25,249 nucleotides of DNA. Origin: UKL13-2 sp964417885. Its GTDB lineage: Bacteria; Pseudomonadota; Gammaproteobacteria; Burkholderiales; Usitatibacteraceae. Where the stretch lies: NCBI GenBank assembly GCA_964417885.1, contig CAYQKN010000049.1, positions 1 to 25,249 of the forward strand, given 5' to 3'. Shown here one piece after another: positions 9,002 to 16,436 of this stretch. The notes under the pieces are model-generated. The model ran no database searches and was not told where the DNA came from. It saw only the letters and a list, made by a program, of their open reading frames with translations. How positions within the stretch are numbered: position 1 is the stretch's first letter; every line of letters starts with the position of its first letter. Both the position numbers and the translations under genes were made by a program.

Positions 9002-10759
9002 ATGCAATTGTCACCCAGCCTGATTTCCCTTTGCCGATTCCTGTGGTGCGCGGTGTGGCTGGCCGCCGGCGTGGCGGCGCATGCCGCGACCGCCGGCAAC
9101 GCGCTCAAGCTCGATGACCGCACCCCGATAGTTGACGCCTGGCCGGCGGTCAGCATCCTGCACGACCCCGACGGTGTGCACAGCATCGACAGCGCCATCA
9201 CCGCGCTGGCCCGCTTCGAGCCGCCGCAATCGGCGCACGCCGCACTCGGACTGCGCAAGAAAATCGTCTGGCTGCGCCTGCCGATATCGGTTTCGCCGCA
9301 GTCGGACGGCAACTGGGTGCTGGATTTCGACTACACGCTGCTCAACCGCATCGACGTGCATGTGGTCGCCGGCGGGCGGCCGCAACGCCACGCCGTGCTC
9401 GGCAACGTGCAGCCGTTCGCCGAGCGGCCGATCGGCAGCCGCTCGCATGCGGTGCCGCTGGTATTCGAGCCGGGCCGCGAATACGACCTGCTGGTGCGGA
9501 TCGAGACCCTGGGCTCGATGATCCTGCCGGTTTCGCTCAGCAAGCCGTCGGCGTTTCACAGCCGCGCGCTCAACGAACAGATGATCCAGGGCGTGCTGAC
9601 CAGCCTCGGCCTGTTCCTGCTGCTCTACAGCCTGATGCAGTGGATCAGCCTGCGCGAGGCGCTGTACATCAAATATGCGTTCCTGATTGCCAGCAGCGTG
9701 CTGTTCTCGGTGCATTTTTTCGGCCTGGGCGAAATGTACCTGTGGACCGACAACGTCTGGCTGGAAACGCACATGGCCGGGCTGTCGTCGCTGGCTGCCG
9801 CCTGCGGCACCGCCCTGTTCATCGAGGATGCGCTGCAATCCGATACCGGCGCGCGGCTGCGCCTGGCCATGAAATGGCTGGCCGCGTCGCTGGCGGGGTT
9901 CGCGCTGCTGCACGCGCTCGACGTGATCGACATCCACCATGTCAGCATCGTCATGAGCACCCTGGGCCTGCTGCCGGCACTGCTGGGCATGCCCGGCGCG
10001 CTGGCACGGGTGCGGCGCGGCGACAGTGTCGGCGCCTATTTCCTGGTTGCCTGGGCCGGATACTTCGTCGCCAGCGCGATCATGGTCGGCGTGGTCAAGG
10101 GCAATGTCGGCGCCAATGCCTGGACCATGCACATCTTCCAGCTCGGCGCCACCTTCGACATGCTGATCTTCATGCGCATCGCGGTGCTGCGCTCGGCCGC
10201 GGTTCACATGGCCGCACACCGCGCCACGCTGGAGCGCGACAGCCTGCTGTCGCTGGCGCATTCCGATCCGCTGACCGGGCTGCTCAACCGCCGCGGACTG
10301 AACCAGGTGCTGGCGACCGCGCTGACCAACGCGACCGCGGAGCGGATGCTGGCGGTATATGTGCTGGACCTGGACGAGTTCAAGCCGGTCAACGACCAGC
10401 ACGGCCACGATGTCGGCGACGAACTGCTGACCGTGGTCGCCCAGCGATTGCGCACCACCATGCGCTCGGGCGACGCGGTGGCGCGGGTCGGTGGTGACGA
10501 GTTCGTGGTGATGGCGGGCGGCCTGCACAGCGAGGTCCAGGCGCGCGAGCTGGGCAACAAGCTGCTCGACGCGTTTCGCTCGCCGTTCGTGCTGGGGCCG
10601 CGCAGCTGTCGCGTCGGCACCACCATCGGTTATGCGCTGGCGCCGCTGGATGGCGTCGATGCGCCGTCGCTGCTCAAGGTCGCCGATGCCGCCATGTACG
10701 CCGGCAAGCAGGCCGGCAAGAATACGCTGCAGCGCGGCGTTCTCGTTGCGGCTGAATGA
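9002..10759 (+). CDS. Diguanylate cyclase with 7TMR-DISM sensor
   Basis: The 585-residue inner-membrane protein has a signal peptide (about 1-27, ending AAHA), a periplasmic beta-rich 7TMR-DISMED2-type domain (about 30-175), a seven-helix 7TMR-DISM membrane block (about 185-385) and a C-terminal GGDEF domain. The active-site loop is intact (GGDEF from residue 497) with an inhibitory RxxD site five residues before it (RSGD, 488-491). DPLTGLLNRRGL marks the GGDEF domain start. It should make c-di-GMP from two GTP in response to a periplasmic signal, possibly a carbohydrate-like ligand, with product feedback. The frame also opens at a TTG (8975), but the ATG at 9002 gives a normal signal peptide and lies downstream of a TATACT box. 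Neither start has a clear ribosome binding site. Confidence 0.93.
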   Translation: MQLSPSLISLCRFLWCAVWLAAGVAAHAATAGNALKLDDRTPIVDAWPAVSILHDPDGVHSIDSAITALARFEPPQSAHAALGLRKKIVWLRLPISVSPQSDGNWVLDFDYTLLNRIDVHVVAGGRPQRHAVLGNVQPFAERPIGSRSHAVPLVFEPGREYDLLVRIETLGSMILPVSLSKPSAFHSRALNEQMIQGVLTSLGLFLLLYSLMQWISLREALYIKYAFLIASSVLFSVHFFGLGEMYLWTDNVWLETHMAGLSSLAAACGTALFIEDALQSDTGARLRLAMKWLAASLAGFALLHALDVIDIHHVSIVMSTLGLLPALLGMPGALARVRRGDSVGAYFLVAWAGYFVASAIMVGVVKGNVGANAWTMHIFQLGATFDMLIFMRIAVLRSAAVHMAAHRATLERDSLLSLAHSDPLTGLLNRRGLNQVLATALTNATAERMLAVYVLDLDEFKPVNDQHGHDVGDELLTVVAQRLRTTMRSGDAVARVGGDEFVVMAGGLHSEVQARELGNKLLDAFRSPFVLGPRSCRVGTTIGYALAPLDGVDAPSLLKVADAAMYAGKQAGKNTLQRGVLVAAE

Positions 10760-10804
10760 CGCAGCAGCAAGCGCGGGGCGGCCTTGCTGAAGCAATATCG
10801 CGGG

Positions 10805-11173
10805 CTACGCCGGCGCCCGGCCCAGCACCAGCCGCCTCTGTGCCAACGGCAGAGCGCCCAATGCTGCCGCATGCGACCACGCCACCAACTCCTTCAGGTA
10901 GCCCGCCGGGAAAGCGCCGACATCAACAATCGTGATCCAGTGATAGCGCCCGCGGTAGCGCGCCGGCTTCACCCCGGGTACGCCGGTCAGCTCGACAAAT
11001 CGCGCCGGGCTGACCTTGACGCTGAAGCGCCAGCGTTCCGGCTGGCTGGTCTTGAAATAGGCGAAGTTCCGCTCGCCCAGCGAATAGACCAGGATATTGG
11101 CCGGCTCGCCGAGCAGACGCTCGCGGGCGCCGGGCAGGCTCAGGCAGAATTTTTTCAACTGCGAAACGTTCAT
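10805..11173 (-). CDS. MmcQ/YjbR family protein
   Basis: The 122-residue protein begins MNVSQLKKFCLSLPGARERL, the typical opening of MmcQ/YjbR proteins. The family's cores follow: NFAYFKTS, WRFSVKVSPARFVELTGVPGVKPARY, and YHWITIVDVGAFPAGYLKELVAWSHA. Family members are small cytoplasmic proteins with a double-wing-like DNA-binding fold. Their physiological role is largely unknown, so DNA binding is only suggested by the fold. The length is normal. The long open frame extending upstream is antisense to the cyclophilin gene and is not part of this gene. It is convergent with the diguanylate cyclase gene (45-base gap, no evident terminator) and divergent from the cyclophilin gene. Confidence 0.88.
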   Translation of the reverse strand: MNVSQLKKFCLSLPGARERLLGEPANILVYSLGERNFAYFKTSQPERWRFSVKVSPARFVELTGVPGVKPARYRGRYHWITIVDVGAFPAGYLKELVAWSHAAALGALPLAQRRLVLGRAPA

Positions 11174-11222
11174 CGTCTTGGCGTCACCGGTTAGCGGCAA
11201 TGGGCCTGCAGTGCGAGCGTAA

Positions 11223-11228
11223 TACAAT
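11223..11228 (+). promoter_or_regulatory. Possible -10 element for the cyclophilin gene
   Basis: TACAAT sits in the 108-base divergent gap, about 54 bases before the cyclophilin start. It is close to the sigma-70 -10 consensus. A -35 match at proper spacing is not evident. Confidence 0.3.
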
Positions 11229-11281
11229 ACGCACCGCGCCGGCAGTCCCGCCGGCATGCCCGAATCAAACCCGAGGTAATG

Positions 11282-12628
11282 ATGCTTTCGCCAGTCCGTC
11301 TGTTCACTTCCTGCCGCGCCGCCTGCACCGCATTCCTGCTGCTGCTCGCCCCGCTCGCCGCCATCGCCGCGCCGACCACGGTGCGCATGCAGACCAACCT
11401 GGGCGCAATCGAGATCGACCTCTATGACACGGCGGCACCACGCACGGTGGCCAATTTCATGGCCTATGTAAACAGCGGCGCCTACCGGGAATCGTTCATC
11501 CATCGCAGCGAGCCGGGATTTGTCATCCAGGGCGGTGGCTACACCTGGGACATGCCGCAGAACCTGATCAATCCGGTGCCGAAGCTGGCGCCGGTCGCCA
11601 ATGAATTCAACATTGCCCGGCCCAACATTCGCGGCGCAATCTCGATGGCCAAGCTGGGGGGCGACACCAACAGCGCCACCTCGGAATGGTTCATCAACCT
11701 GGCCGACAACCCGGACCTCAATACCCAGAACGGCGGCTTCGCCGTGTTTGGCCAGGTCAAGGCCAGCAGCATGGCGGTGGTCGATGCGATTGCCGCGCTG
11801 CCGCGCGTCGATGTCGGTTCGCCGTTCGACAGCCTGCCGCTGGCCAGCCCGCCGTCCGGCGGCCTGGTGCAGAAATCCAACGTGGTGGTGTTGAGCAGTG
11901 TGGCGAACATTTCCTCCCCCTACCAGGGCCTGTGGTGGAACGCCAACGAGTCCGGCTGGGGCATGACGCTGACGCAGCGCGGCAGCACCATCTTCGTCGC
12001 CATCTACACCTACGACGCCACCGGCACGCCGGTCTGGTACGCCATGACCAACTGCCCGGTGACCGGCGGCAACCGCTGCACTGCCGACATGTATAGCGTG
12101 CAGGGCGTCACGCCGCCGACCGTGGCATTCAGCGCGGCCAACCGCCAGATCGCCCAGGTCGGCACCGGCACCCTGGTATTCACCGACAACAACAACGCCA
12201 CCTTCAGCTACACCATCAACGGCGTTACCAGCTCGCGCGCCATCACCCGGCAGGTATTCGCCACCGGGCCCAACCCGCCGGCGGTGGACTACACCGACCT
12301 GTGGTGGAACGCCAACGAGTCCGGCTGGGGCATCACCCTGACGCAGCAGTTCGGCATCATCTTTGCCGCCTGGTACACCTATGACGCCAACGGCAAGCCG
12401 ATCTGGTACGCCGCCACCAATTGTCCCGCCACGCCCACCGGCTGCACCGGCGAGCTGTATCGGGCCGACGGCGGCGTGCCGCTGACCGCGGCCTGGAACG
12501 GCGCCAAACCGACGCCGAGCAAGGTCGGCGAGGTCACCTTTACCTTCAGCGATGCCAGCAATGGCCTGATGCGCTACACCGTCAACGGTGTCACCACCAG
12601 CCGCCTGATCACACGGCAGCCCTTCTAG
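11282..12628 (+). CDS. Exported cyclophilin-type peptidyl-prolyl isomerase with two C-terminal LWWNANESGWG repeats
   Basis: The 448-residue precursor has a signal peptide (about 1-29, ending AIAA). A cyclophilin domain follows (about 30-200): VRMQTNLGAIEIDLYDTAAP, FIHRSEPGFVIQGGGY (the F-H-R...F..Q.GG active-site strand) and SEWFINLADNP. Cyclophilins speed cis-trans isomerisation at proline in folding proteins, here in the periplasm. Ordinary bacterial cyclophilins are about 165-190 residues; the extra C-terminal half is two repeats of about 123 residues. Each starts LWWNANESGWG (residues 217 and 340) and ends with a TINGVTSSRAITRQ / TVNGVTTSRLITRQ strand. I know this repeat only as a C-terminal module of exported proteobacterial proteins, with no set function. 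Two ATGs overlap at 11279 and 11282; GAGG at 11273-11276 fits 11282 better. Confidence 0.9.
   Translation: MLSPVRLFTSCRAACTAFLLLLAPLAAIAAPTTVRMQTNLGAIEIDLYDTAAPRTVANFMAYVNSGAYRESFIHRSEPGFVIQGGGYTWDMPQNLINPVPKLAPVANEFNIARPNIRGAISMAKLGGDTNSATSEWFINLADNPDLNTQNGGFAVFGQVKASSMAVVDAIAALPRVDVGSPFDSLPLASPPSGGLVQKSNVVVLSSVANISSPYQGLWWNANESGWGMTLTQRGSTIFVAIYTYDATGTPVWYAMTNCPVTGGNRCTADMYSVQGVTPPTVAFSAANRQIAQVGTGTLVFTDNNNATFSYTINGVTSSRAITRQVFATGPNPPAVDYTDLWWNANESGWGITLTQQFGIIFAAWYTYDANGKPIWYAATNCPATPTGCTGELYRADGGVPLTAAWNGAKPTPSKVGEVTFTFSDASNGLMRYTVNGVTTSRLITRQPF
11929..11964 (+). repeat. 36-base direct repeat within the cyclophilin gene, copy 1
   Basis: This segment is identical to 12298-12333, 369 bases (123 codons) downstream and in the same frame. 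It encodes LWWNANESGWG at the head of the first C-terminal repeat. Identity at every wobble position suggests recent duplication or gene conversion. Confidence 0.9.
12298..12333 (+). repeat. 36-base direct repeat within the cyclophilin gene, copy 2
   Basis: Second copy of the 36-base segment at 11929-11964, encoding LWWNANESGWG at the head of the second protein repeat. Flanking sequence on both sides is diverged at DNA level but similar at protein level. Confidence 0.9.
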
Positions 12629-12656
12629 GCAAGCCAGTCTGCCGCCACCCGTGACC

Positions 12657-13208
12657 ATGCCCGTGAATCATCCCGATCCCGTGTTGCACCAGCTTGGCGT
12701 CTCGCACGAGGTGCTGGCTGCGCGGCGGCTGCCGCGCCATGCCGAGGCGATTGAACTGGTTTGGGTGGAAACCGGCAGTGACGGCCGGCAATACCGGCTG
12801 GCGCCGGCCGCGGCCGATGCATGGCGGCGGATGAAAGCCGCGGCCGCCGGCGATGGCATCGACCTGATCCTGGTGTCGGCCTTTCGCAGCGTCGCGCGAC
12901 AGGTTGAAATCATCGAGCAAAAGCTGGCGGAGGGCTTCACCATCCGGCAAATCCTGACCGCCATCGCGCCGCCCGGCTACAGCGAGCACCACACCGGTCG
13001 CGCCATCGACATCGCCACCCCGGACGCGCCCGACCTGGATATCGCCTTTGCCCATACGCCGGCCTATGCCTGGCTGGCGCGGCGCGCGGGCGAGTTCGGT
13101 TTTACCCTCTCCTACCCGCGCGGCAATCCGCACGGCTACCAGTACGAGCCCTGGCACTGGTGCTTCGACGCCGACGCGCAGGAGGGCGGCCGGCAACATT
13201 CGGTATAG
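12657..13208 (+). CDS. VanY/LdcB-type D-alanyl-D-alanine (LD/DD-) carboxypeptidase, M15B family
   Basis: The 183-residue protein has the zinc carboxypeptidase pattern: SAFRS (74-78), SEHHTGRAID (109-118, giving zinc ligands H111 and D118 in the SxHxxGxAxD motif) and EPWHW (164-168, with catalytic E164 and zinc ligand H167). Relatives trim the terminal D-alanine, or an L-D bond, of peptidoglycan stem peptides. Most Gram-negative members are exported, but no signal peptide or lipobox is visible, so this one may act in the cytosol on recycled muropeptides. A GTG two codons upstream (12651) is an alternative start, and neither has a clear ribosome binding site. It starts 28 bases after the cyclophilin gene stop, so co-transcription is possible. 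Confidence 0.88.
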   Translation: MPVNHPDPVLHQLGVSHEVLAARRLPRHAEAIELVWVETGSDGRQYRLAPAAADAWRRMKAAAAGDGIDLILVSAFRSVARQVEIIEQKLAEGFTIRQILTAIAPPGYSEHHTGRAIDIATPDAPDLDIAFAHTPAYAWLARRAGEFGFTLSYPRGNPHGYQYEPWHWCFDADAQEGGRQHSV

Positions 13209-13320
13209 TGGCGTGGCTCGCCGGATCGGCTTTATTGCCGGCCCGGCGCGGAACCTGGCCGCGGCCTGATCGTCATACCGGGCTTCACCATCCACCACCA
13301 CCGCATTCGAGGACTCCCGC

Positions 13321-14148
13321 ATGTTCAAACTTTCGTCCCCTTTCGCACGCCTGCCGCGCCGCGCTTGCGCGGCCATTTTCGCCGGCGCCTTGCTGGCCGC
13401 ACCGTCCGTCCACGCCGCCGATCCGCATCCGCTCGACGGCATCCTGGCCGGCAACCATCGCAGCGATGCCAACCGCGCGCGTGATGCCTATCGCCATCCG
13501 AAGGAGACGCTGGAGTTCTTCGGCGTCAAGCCGACGTCAACCGTGGTCGAAATCTGGCCCGGTGGCGGCTGGTACACCGAAGTGCTGTCGCCTTATCTGC
13601 GCGCCAAGGGCAGCTATGTTGCCGCCTTCCCCGCCCAGTCGGTGAAGGGCCTGCAGAATTTCAAGGACAAGCTGGCGACGCGCCCGGAGCTGTACGACAA
13701 GACCGCCATCGTGCCGCTCGGCGTTCCCGACAAGCTCAACATTCGCCCGGAAGGCGGCGCGGATTTTGTCCTCACCTTCCGCAATGTGCACAACTGGATC
13801 AAGGACGATCTGACCGACAAGTTTTTCGCCGCGTTCTACGATGCGCTGAAGCCCGGCGGCGTGCTCGGCGTGGTCGAGCATCGCGCCAAACCCGGCACCA
13901 CGCTCAAGGAATCGGGCGAATCCGGCTACATGACCGAAGCTTACGTGATCGAGCGTGCCACCGCGGCCGGCTTCAAGCTCGACGCGAAGAGCGAGATCAA
14001 TGCCAATCCGAAGGACACCAAGGACTACAAGAAGGGCGTGTGGACGCTGCCGCCCACGCTGGCTGAAAAGGATCTGGACCGGGCCAAGTACGTGGCCATC
14101 GGCGAATCGGATCGCATGACGCTGCGGTTCATCAAGCCGGCCAAGTAG
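13321..14148 (+). CDS. Exported class I SAM-methyltransferase-like protein
   Basis: The 275-residue protein has a clear signal peptide (RR near the N-terminus, hydrophobic core 15-28, cleavage after VHA at 32). It then has a Rossmann methyltransferase fold: motif I VVEIWPGGGWYTEVL, post-I LRAKGSYVAAFPA, motif IV ADFVLTFRNVHNW, and DALKPGGVLGVVEHR. It resembles the COG4798-type 'predicted methyltransferase' group. Motif I (E-I-W-P-G-G-G-W) replaces the usual acidic/GxGxG pattern but keeps the glycines. The substrate is unknown. A SAM-dependent enzyme in the periplasm would be unusual, since SAM is cytosolic. The start has GAGGA at 13309-13313, seven bases away. The frame reads into a stop at 14148 before a repeat-rich gap. 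Confidence 0.82.
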   Translation: MFKLSSPFARLPRRACAAIFAGALLAAPSVHAADPHPLDGILAGNHRSDANRARDAYRHPKETLEFFGVKPTSTVVEIWPGGGWYTEVLSPYLRAKGSYVAAFPAQSVKGLQNFKDKLATRPELYDKTAIVPLGVPDKLNIRPEGGADFVLTFRNVHNWIKDDLTDKFFAAFYDALKPGGVLGVVEHRAKPGTTLKESGESGYMTEAYVIERATAAGFKLDAKSEINANPKDTKDYKKGVWTLPPTLAEKDLDRAKYVAIGESDRMTLRFIKPAK

Positions 14149-14176
14149 GCCGCACGCTCAGGAGCCTCAAAAACCC

Positions 14177-14285
14177 CGTCGTCCCAGCGTACAACCACAA
14201 GGGTTGCGCTGGGCTGGGACCCAGCTCCGTCCAAGCTTTTCAAAATTTGGGCGGACTGGATTCCAGCCGTCGCTGGAATGACGAA
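14177..14285. repeat. Inverted-repeat intergenic element (dRS3-like arms)
   Basis: Two hairpin segments lie side by side. At 14260-14279, ATTCCAGC and GCTGGAAT flank a four-base loop, like the ATTCCC-type dRS3 and related repeats of beta- and gammaproteobacteria. At 14181-14220, GTCCCAGCG and ACAACC are mirrored by GGTTG, CGCTGGG and GGGAC. The outer ends are related too (CCGTCGTCCCAGCG at the left, CGCTGGAATGACGAA at the right). It looks like a small non-coding repeat that probably recurs in the genome; only this copy is in the window. Confidence 0.6.
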
Positions 14286-14316
14286 TTTTGGTCGTTTCGA
14301 GATACTCTCGCAGGTC

Positions 14317-14382
14317 AAACCCCAGCACTGGTGCGGCTTGCAGGCCATTTTCGGCCTGCAGAGCGCGCCAGTGCTGGGGTTT
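14317..14382 (+). terminator. Large nested hairpin (repeat copy A), likely shared terminator
   Basis: Arms AAACCCCAGCACTGG (14317-14331) and CCAGTGCTGGGGTTT (14368-14382) pair perfectly over 15 bp. Inside, TGCAGGCC (14339-14346) and GGCCTGCA (14353-14360) pair over 8 bp around ATTTTC. On the plus strand the arm is followed by TTTCTATTTTG, a T-rich tail that suits a Rho-independent terminator for the methyltransferase gene. On the minus strand the hairpin starts directly after the stop codon of the M3 peptidase (14383), so it can protect or end that transcript as well. It is the most intact copy of the three-member repeat family. Confidence 0.8.
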
Positions 14383-16311
14383 CTATTTTGCGGCCGGGGT
14401 TGCGGCGATCTTTGCGGCTTCGGCTTCCATCTGCCCGACCAGCTCGGCCATCTGGTCGACCACCGCCTGCACCGTCTCGCGCTTGGTGAGGTCGACGCCG
14501 GCTTTCTGCAGCTGCTTCATCGGGTGGTCGTTGCCACCGCTCTTCAGCAAGGTGAGATAGCGCTCAGTCGCGGCCGCGCGTGAGGCCGGTGCGCCGCTGG
14601 TCATGTCCTTGAACAGCTTGGCCGATGACGCAAAGCAGGTGGCGTACTGGTAGACGTAGTAGGGCGTGTTGTAGAAATGCGGGATGCGCGACCAGGTGTA
14701 TTTGTACAGGTCGTCGACCTTGACCGCATCGCCGTAATAGTCCTTCAGCAACTTCAGGTAGATGTTGCTCAGCACCTCGGCGGTGATCGGCTTGCCCTGT
14801 TCGACCAGCTTGTGCGCCTGCAGCTCGTAATCGGCAAACAGCACCTGGGTGTAGAAAGTACCGACGATGGCGTCGACCGCCTGTTGCAGCAGCAGGAATC
14901 GCTCCTTCGGATCGGTCGTGGTTTGCAGCAGCCTCTCGAGCAGGAAGCGCTCGTTGATGGTGGAGGCCACTTCGGCCACGAAGATGGTGTAGCTGGAAGT
15001 GATGAAGGGCTGGGTCTCGTACGACAGCACCGTGTGCATGGCGTGGCCGCCTTCGTGCGCCAGCGTGAACAGCGCCTGCTGGGTGTCATTGTGATTGAGC
15101 AGCATGTACGGGCCGACGCCGTAGACCCCGCCGACATAGGCGCCGCTGCGCTTGCCCTCGTTCTCGTAGACGTCGATCTGCTTGCCGGCCATGAACTTGC
15201 GGTACTTGGCCACGTAGTCCGCGCCCAGCGGCGCGACCGAGGACAGCACCGTTTCCTTGGCGTCGTCGTAGGGATAGTTGCGGCTGGTCTTGTAAATCGG
15301 GATCGAGCCGTCGTACAGGTGGTAGTTCTCCAGCCCCAGCAGGCGCTTGCGCAGCTTCATGTAGCGCTGCAGCGGCGCGGTGCCGTTGCGCACGGTATCG
15401 ACCAGCGTGGTCACCACCGCCGGCGGAATGTCGTTGCCATCCAGCGCGGCGTCCAGCGTGGTGGTGAAATTGCGCGCCTGGGCGTTGAACCAGTCGCGCT
15501 GCAGCACGCCGTTGTAGATCGCCGCGTAGGTGTTGGCGGTGGCGGCGAAGGTGTTGAGATAGGCGTCGAATGCCCGCGCCCGGTCGGCCTGGTTGTAGTT
15601 GGTCGACAGCACCGACTGGTAGGCGCCGTGCGTCAGGCTGATTTCCTTGCCGTCCGACAGCGTCACCTTGGGAAACTTGATGTCCGAGGTCGACAGTTCC
15701 TGGAATGCCGCGCCCGGTGTCTGGTTGAAACTGCCGGCATACGACAGCAGCTTCTCGCCTTTTTCATCCAGCACGTGTTTCTGCTGGCGGTAATTGTCGA
15801 GGATGCTGAACTTGTAGGGTGCCAGCGCCGGCGTGGACGCTACCCACTTTTCCATCGTGGCCTGCGGGATGGTCAGCAGCTCCGGCGTGAACCAGGCGGT
15901 GGTGGTGCCGAACTTGGCGAATACCGCCGTCACGCGCTGGAAACGGGCCGAGATTTCCTGGTTGCGGGTGTCGACGTCGCGCTGCAGCTGCGGATAGCGG
16001 TAGACCTTGTATTGCAGCATGCCGATTTCGTCGAATGCCTTGTAGGCCTTCAGCACCGCGGCCGGGCCTTTTTTCAGCGAGCCTTTCATGGCGGCGAACG
16101 CGTCCATCTTGGCTTCCATCTCCTTCATGCCGGCGTCCCAGGCTTCCCAGCTGGCATAGATCGGGCTGAAATCCCATTTGTACTGGGCGGGAATGTCGGC
16201 GCGAATGCGGGTGTCGGGCTTGGCGGCCGACGCGGCGCCGGCGGGCGCGGCAAGCGTCAGCAGCACCGCGGCCGAGAGGCTTTTGAGAAGCAGGGTGTTG
16301 GCATGGGACAT
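14383..16311 (-). CDS. Exported M3 family metallopeptidase (oligoendopeptidase F-like)
   Basis: The 642-residue precursor has a signal peptide (about 1-27, ending AGAA). The catalytic domain carries the zinc site HEGGH (419-423, with E420 as the general base) and the third ligand E447 in FVAEVAST. The N-terminal helical part (DFSPIYASWEAWD onward) and the late IPHFYNTPYYVYQYATCFASS segment are typical of the PepF branch, which cleaves short peptides. PepF is usually cytosolic; the leader suggests peptide breakdown in the periplasm. AGGAG about nine bases before the ATG at 16311 supports the start. It is the last gene of a minus-strand series following soxA (125-base gap) and may or may not share its transcript. 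Confidence 0.93.
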   Translation of the reverse strand: MSHANTLLLKSLSAAVLLTLAAPAGAASAAKPDTRIRADIPAQYKWDFSPIYASWEAWDAGMKEMEAKMDAFAAMKGSLKKGPAAVLKAYKAFDEIGMLQYKVYRYPQLQRDVDTRNQEISARFQRVTAVFAKFGTTTAWFTPELLTIPQATMEKWVASTPALAPYKFSILDNYRQQKHVLDEKGEKLLSYAGSFNQTPGAAFQELSTSDIKFPKVTLSDGKEISLTHGAYQSVLSTNYNQADRARAFDAYLNTFAATANTYAAIYNGVLQRDWFNAQARNFTTTLDAALDGNDIPPAVVTTLVDTVRNGTAPLQRYMKLRKRLLGLENYHLYDGSIPIYKTSRNYPYDDAKETVLSSVAPLGADYVAKYRKFMAGKQIDVYENEGKRSGAYVGGVYGVGPYMLLNHNDTQQALFTLAHEGGHAMHTVLSYETQPFITSSYTIFVAEVASTINERFLLERLLQTTTDPKERFLLLQQAVDAIVGTFYTQVLFADYELQAHKLVEQGKPITAEVLSNIYLKLLKDYYGDAVKVDDLYKYTWSRIPHFYNTPYYVYQYATCFASSAKLFKDMTSGAPASRAAATERYLTLLKSGGNDHPMKQLQKAGVDLTKRETVQAVVDQMAELVGQMEAEAAKIAATPAAK

Positions 16312-16436
16312 GGTCGGAAACTCCTGGTCTGGGTGCGGCGCCGTGCGCCGGGCAAGGCAAGATTATCACCGACACGGGCGGGGTCTCTGTGCCTGTTTGT
16401 GGCGGCCCGTCGCGGCTCGCCCGCCGCTCGTGCCGG

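Noticed and set aside
11174..12658. Upstream extension of the MmcQ/YjbR frame across the cyclophilin gene
   Set aside because: It is antisense to a clear cyclophilin domain; the YjbR family N-terminus begins at 11173.
14149..14382. CRISPR array or small RNA gene in the repeat-rich gap
   Set aside because: There are no regularly spaced direct repeats; the structure is two unrelated inverted-repeat elements, one acting as a likely terminator.
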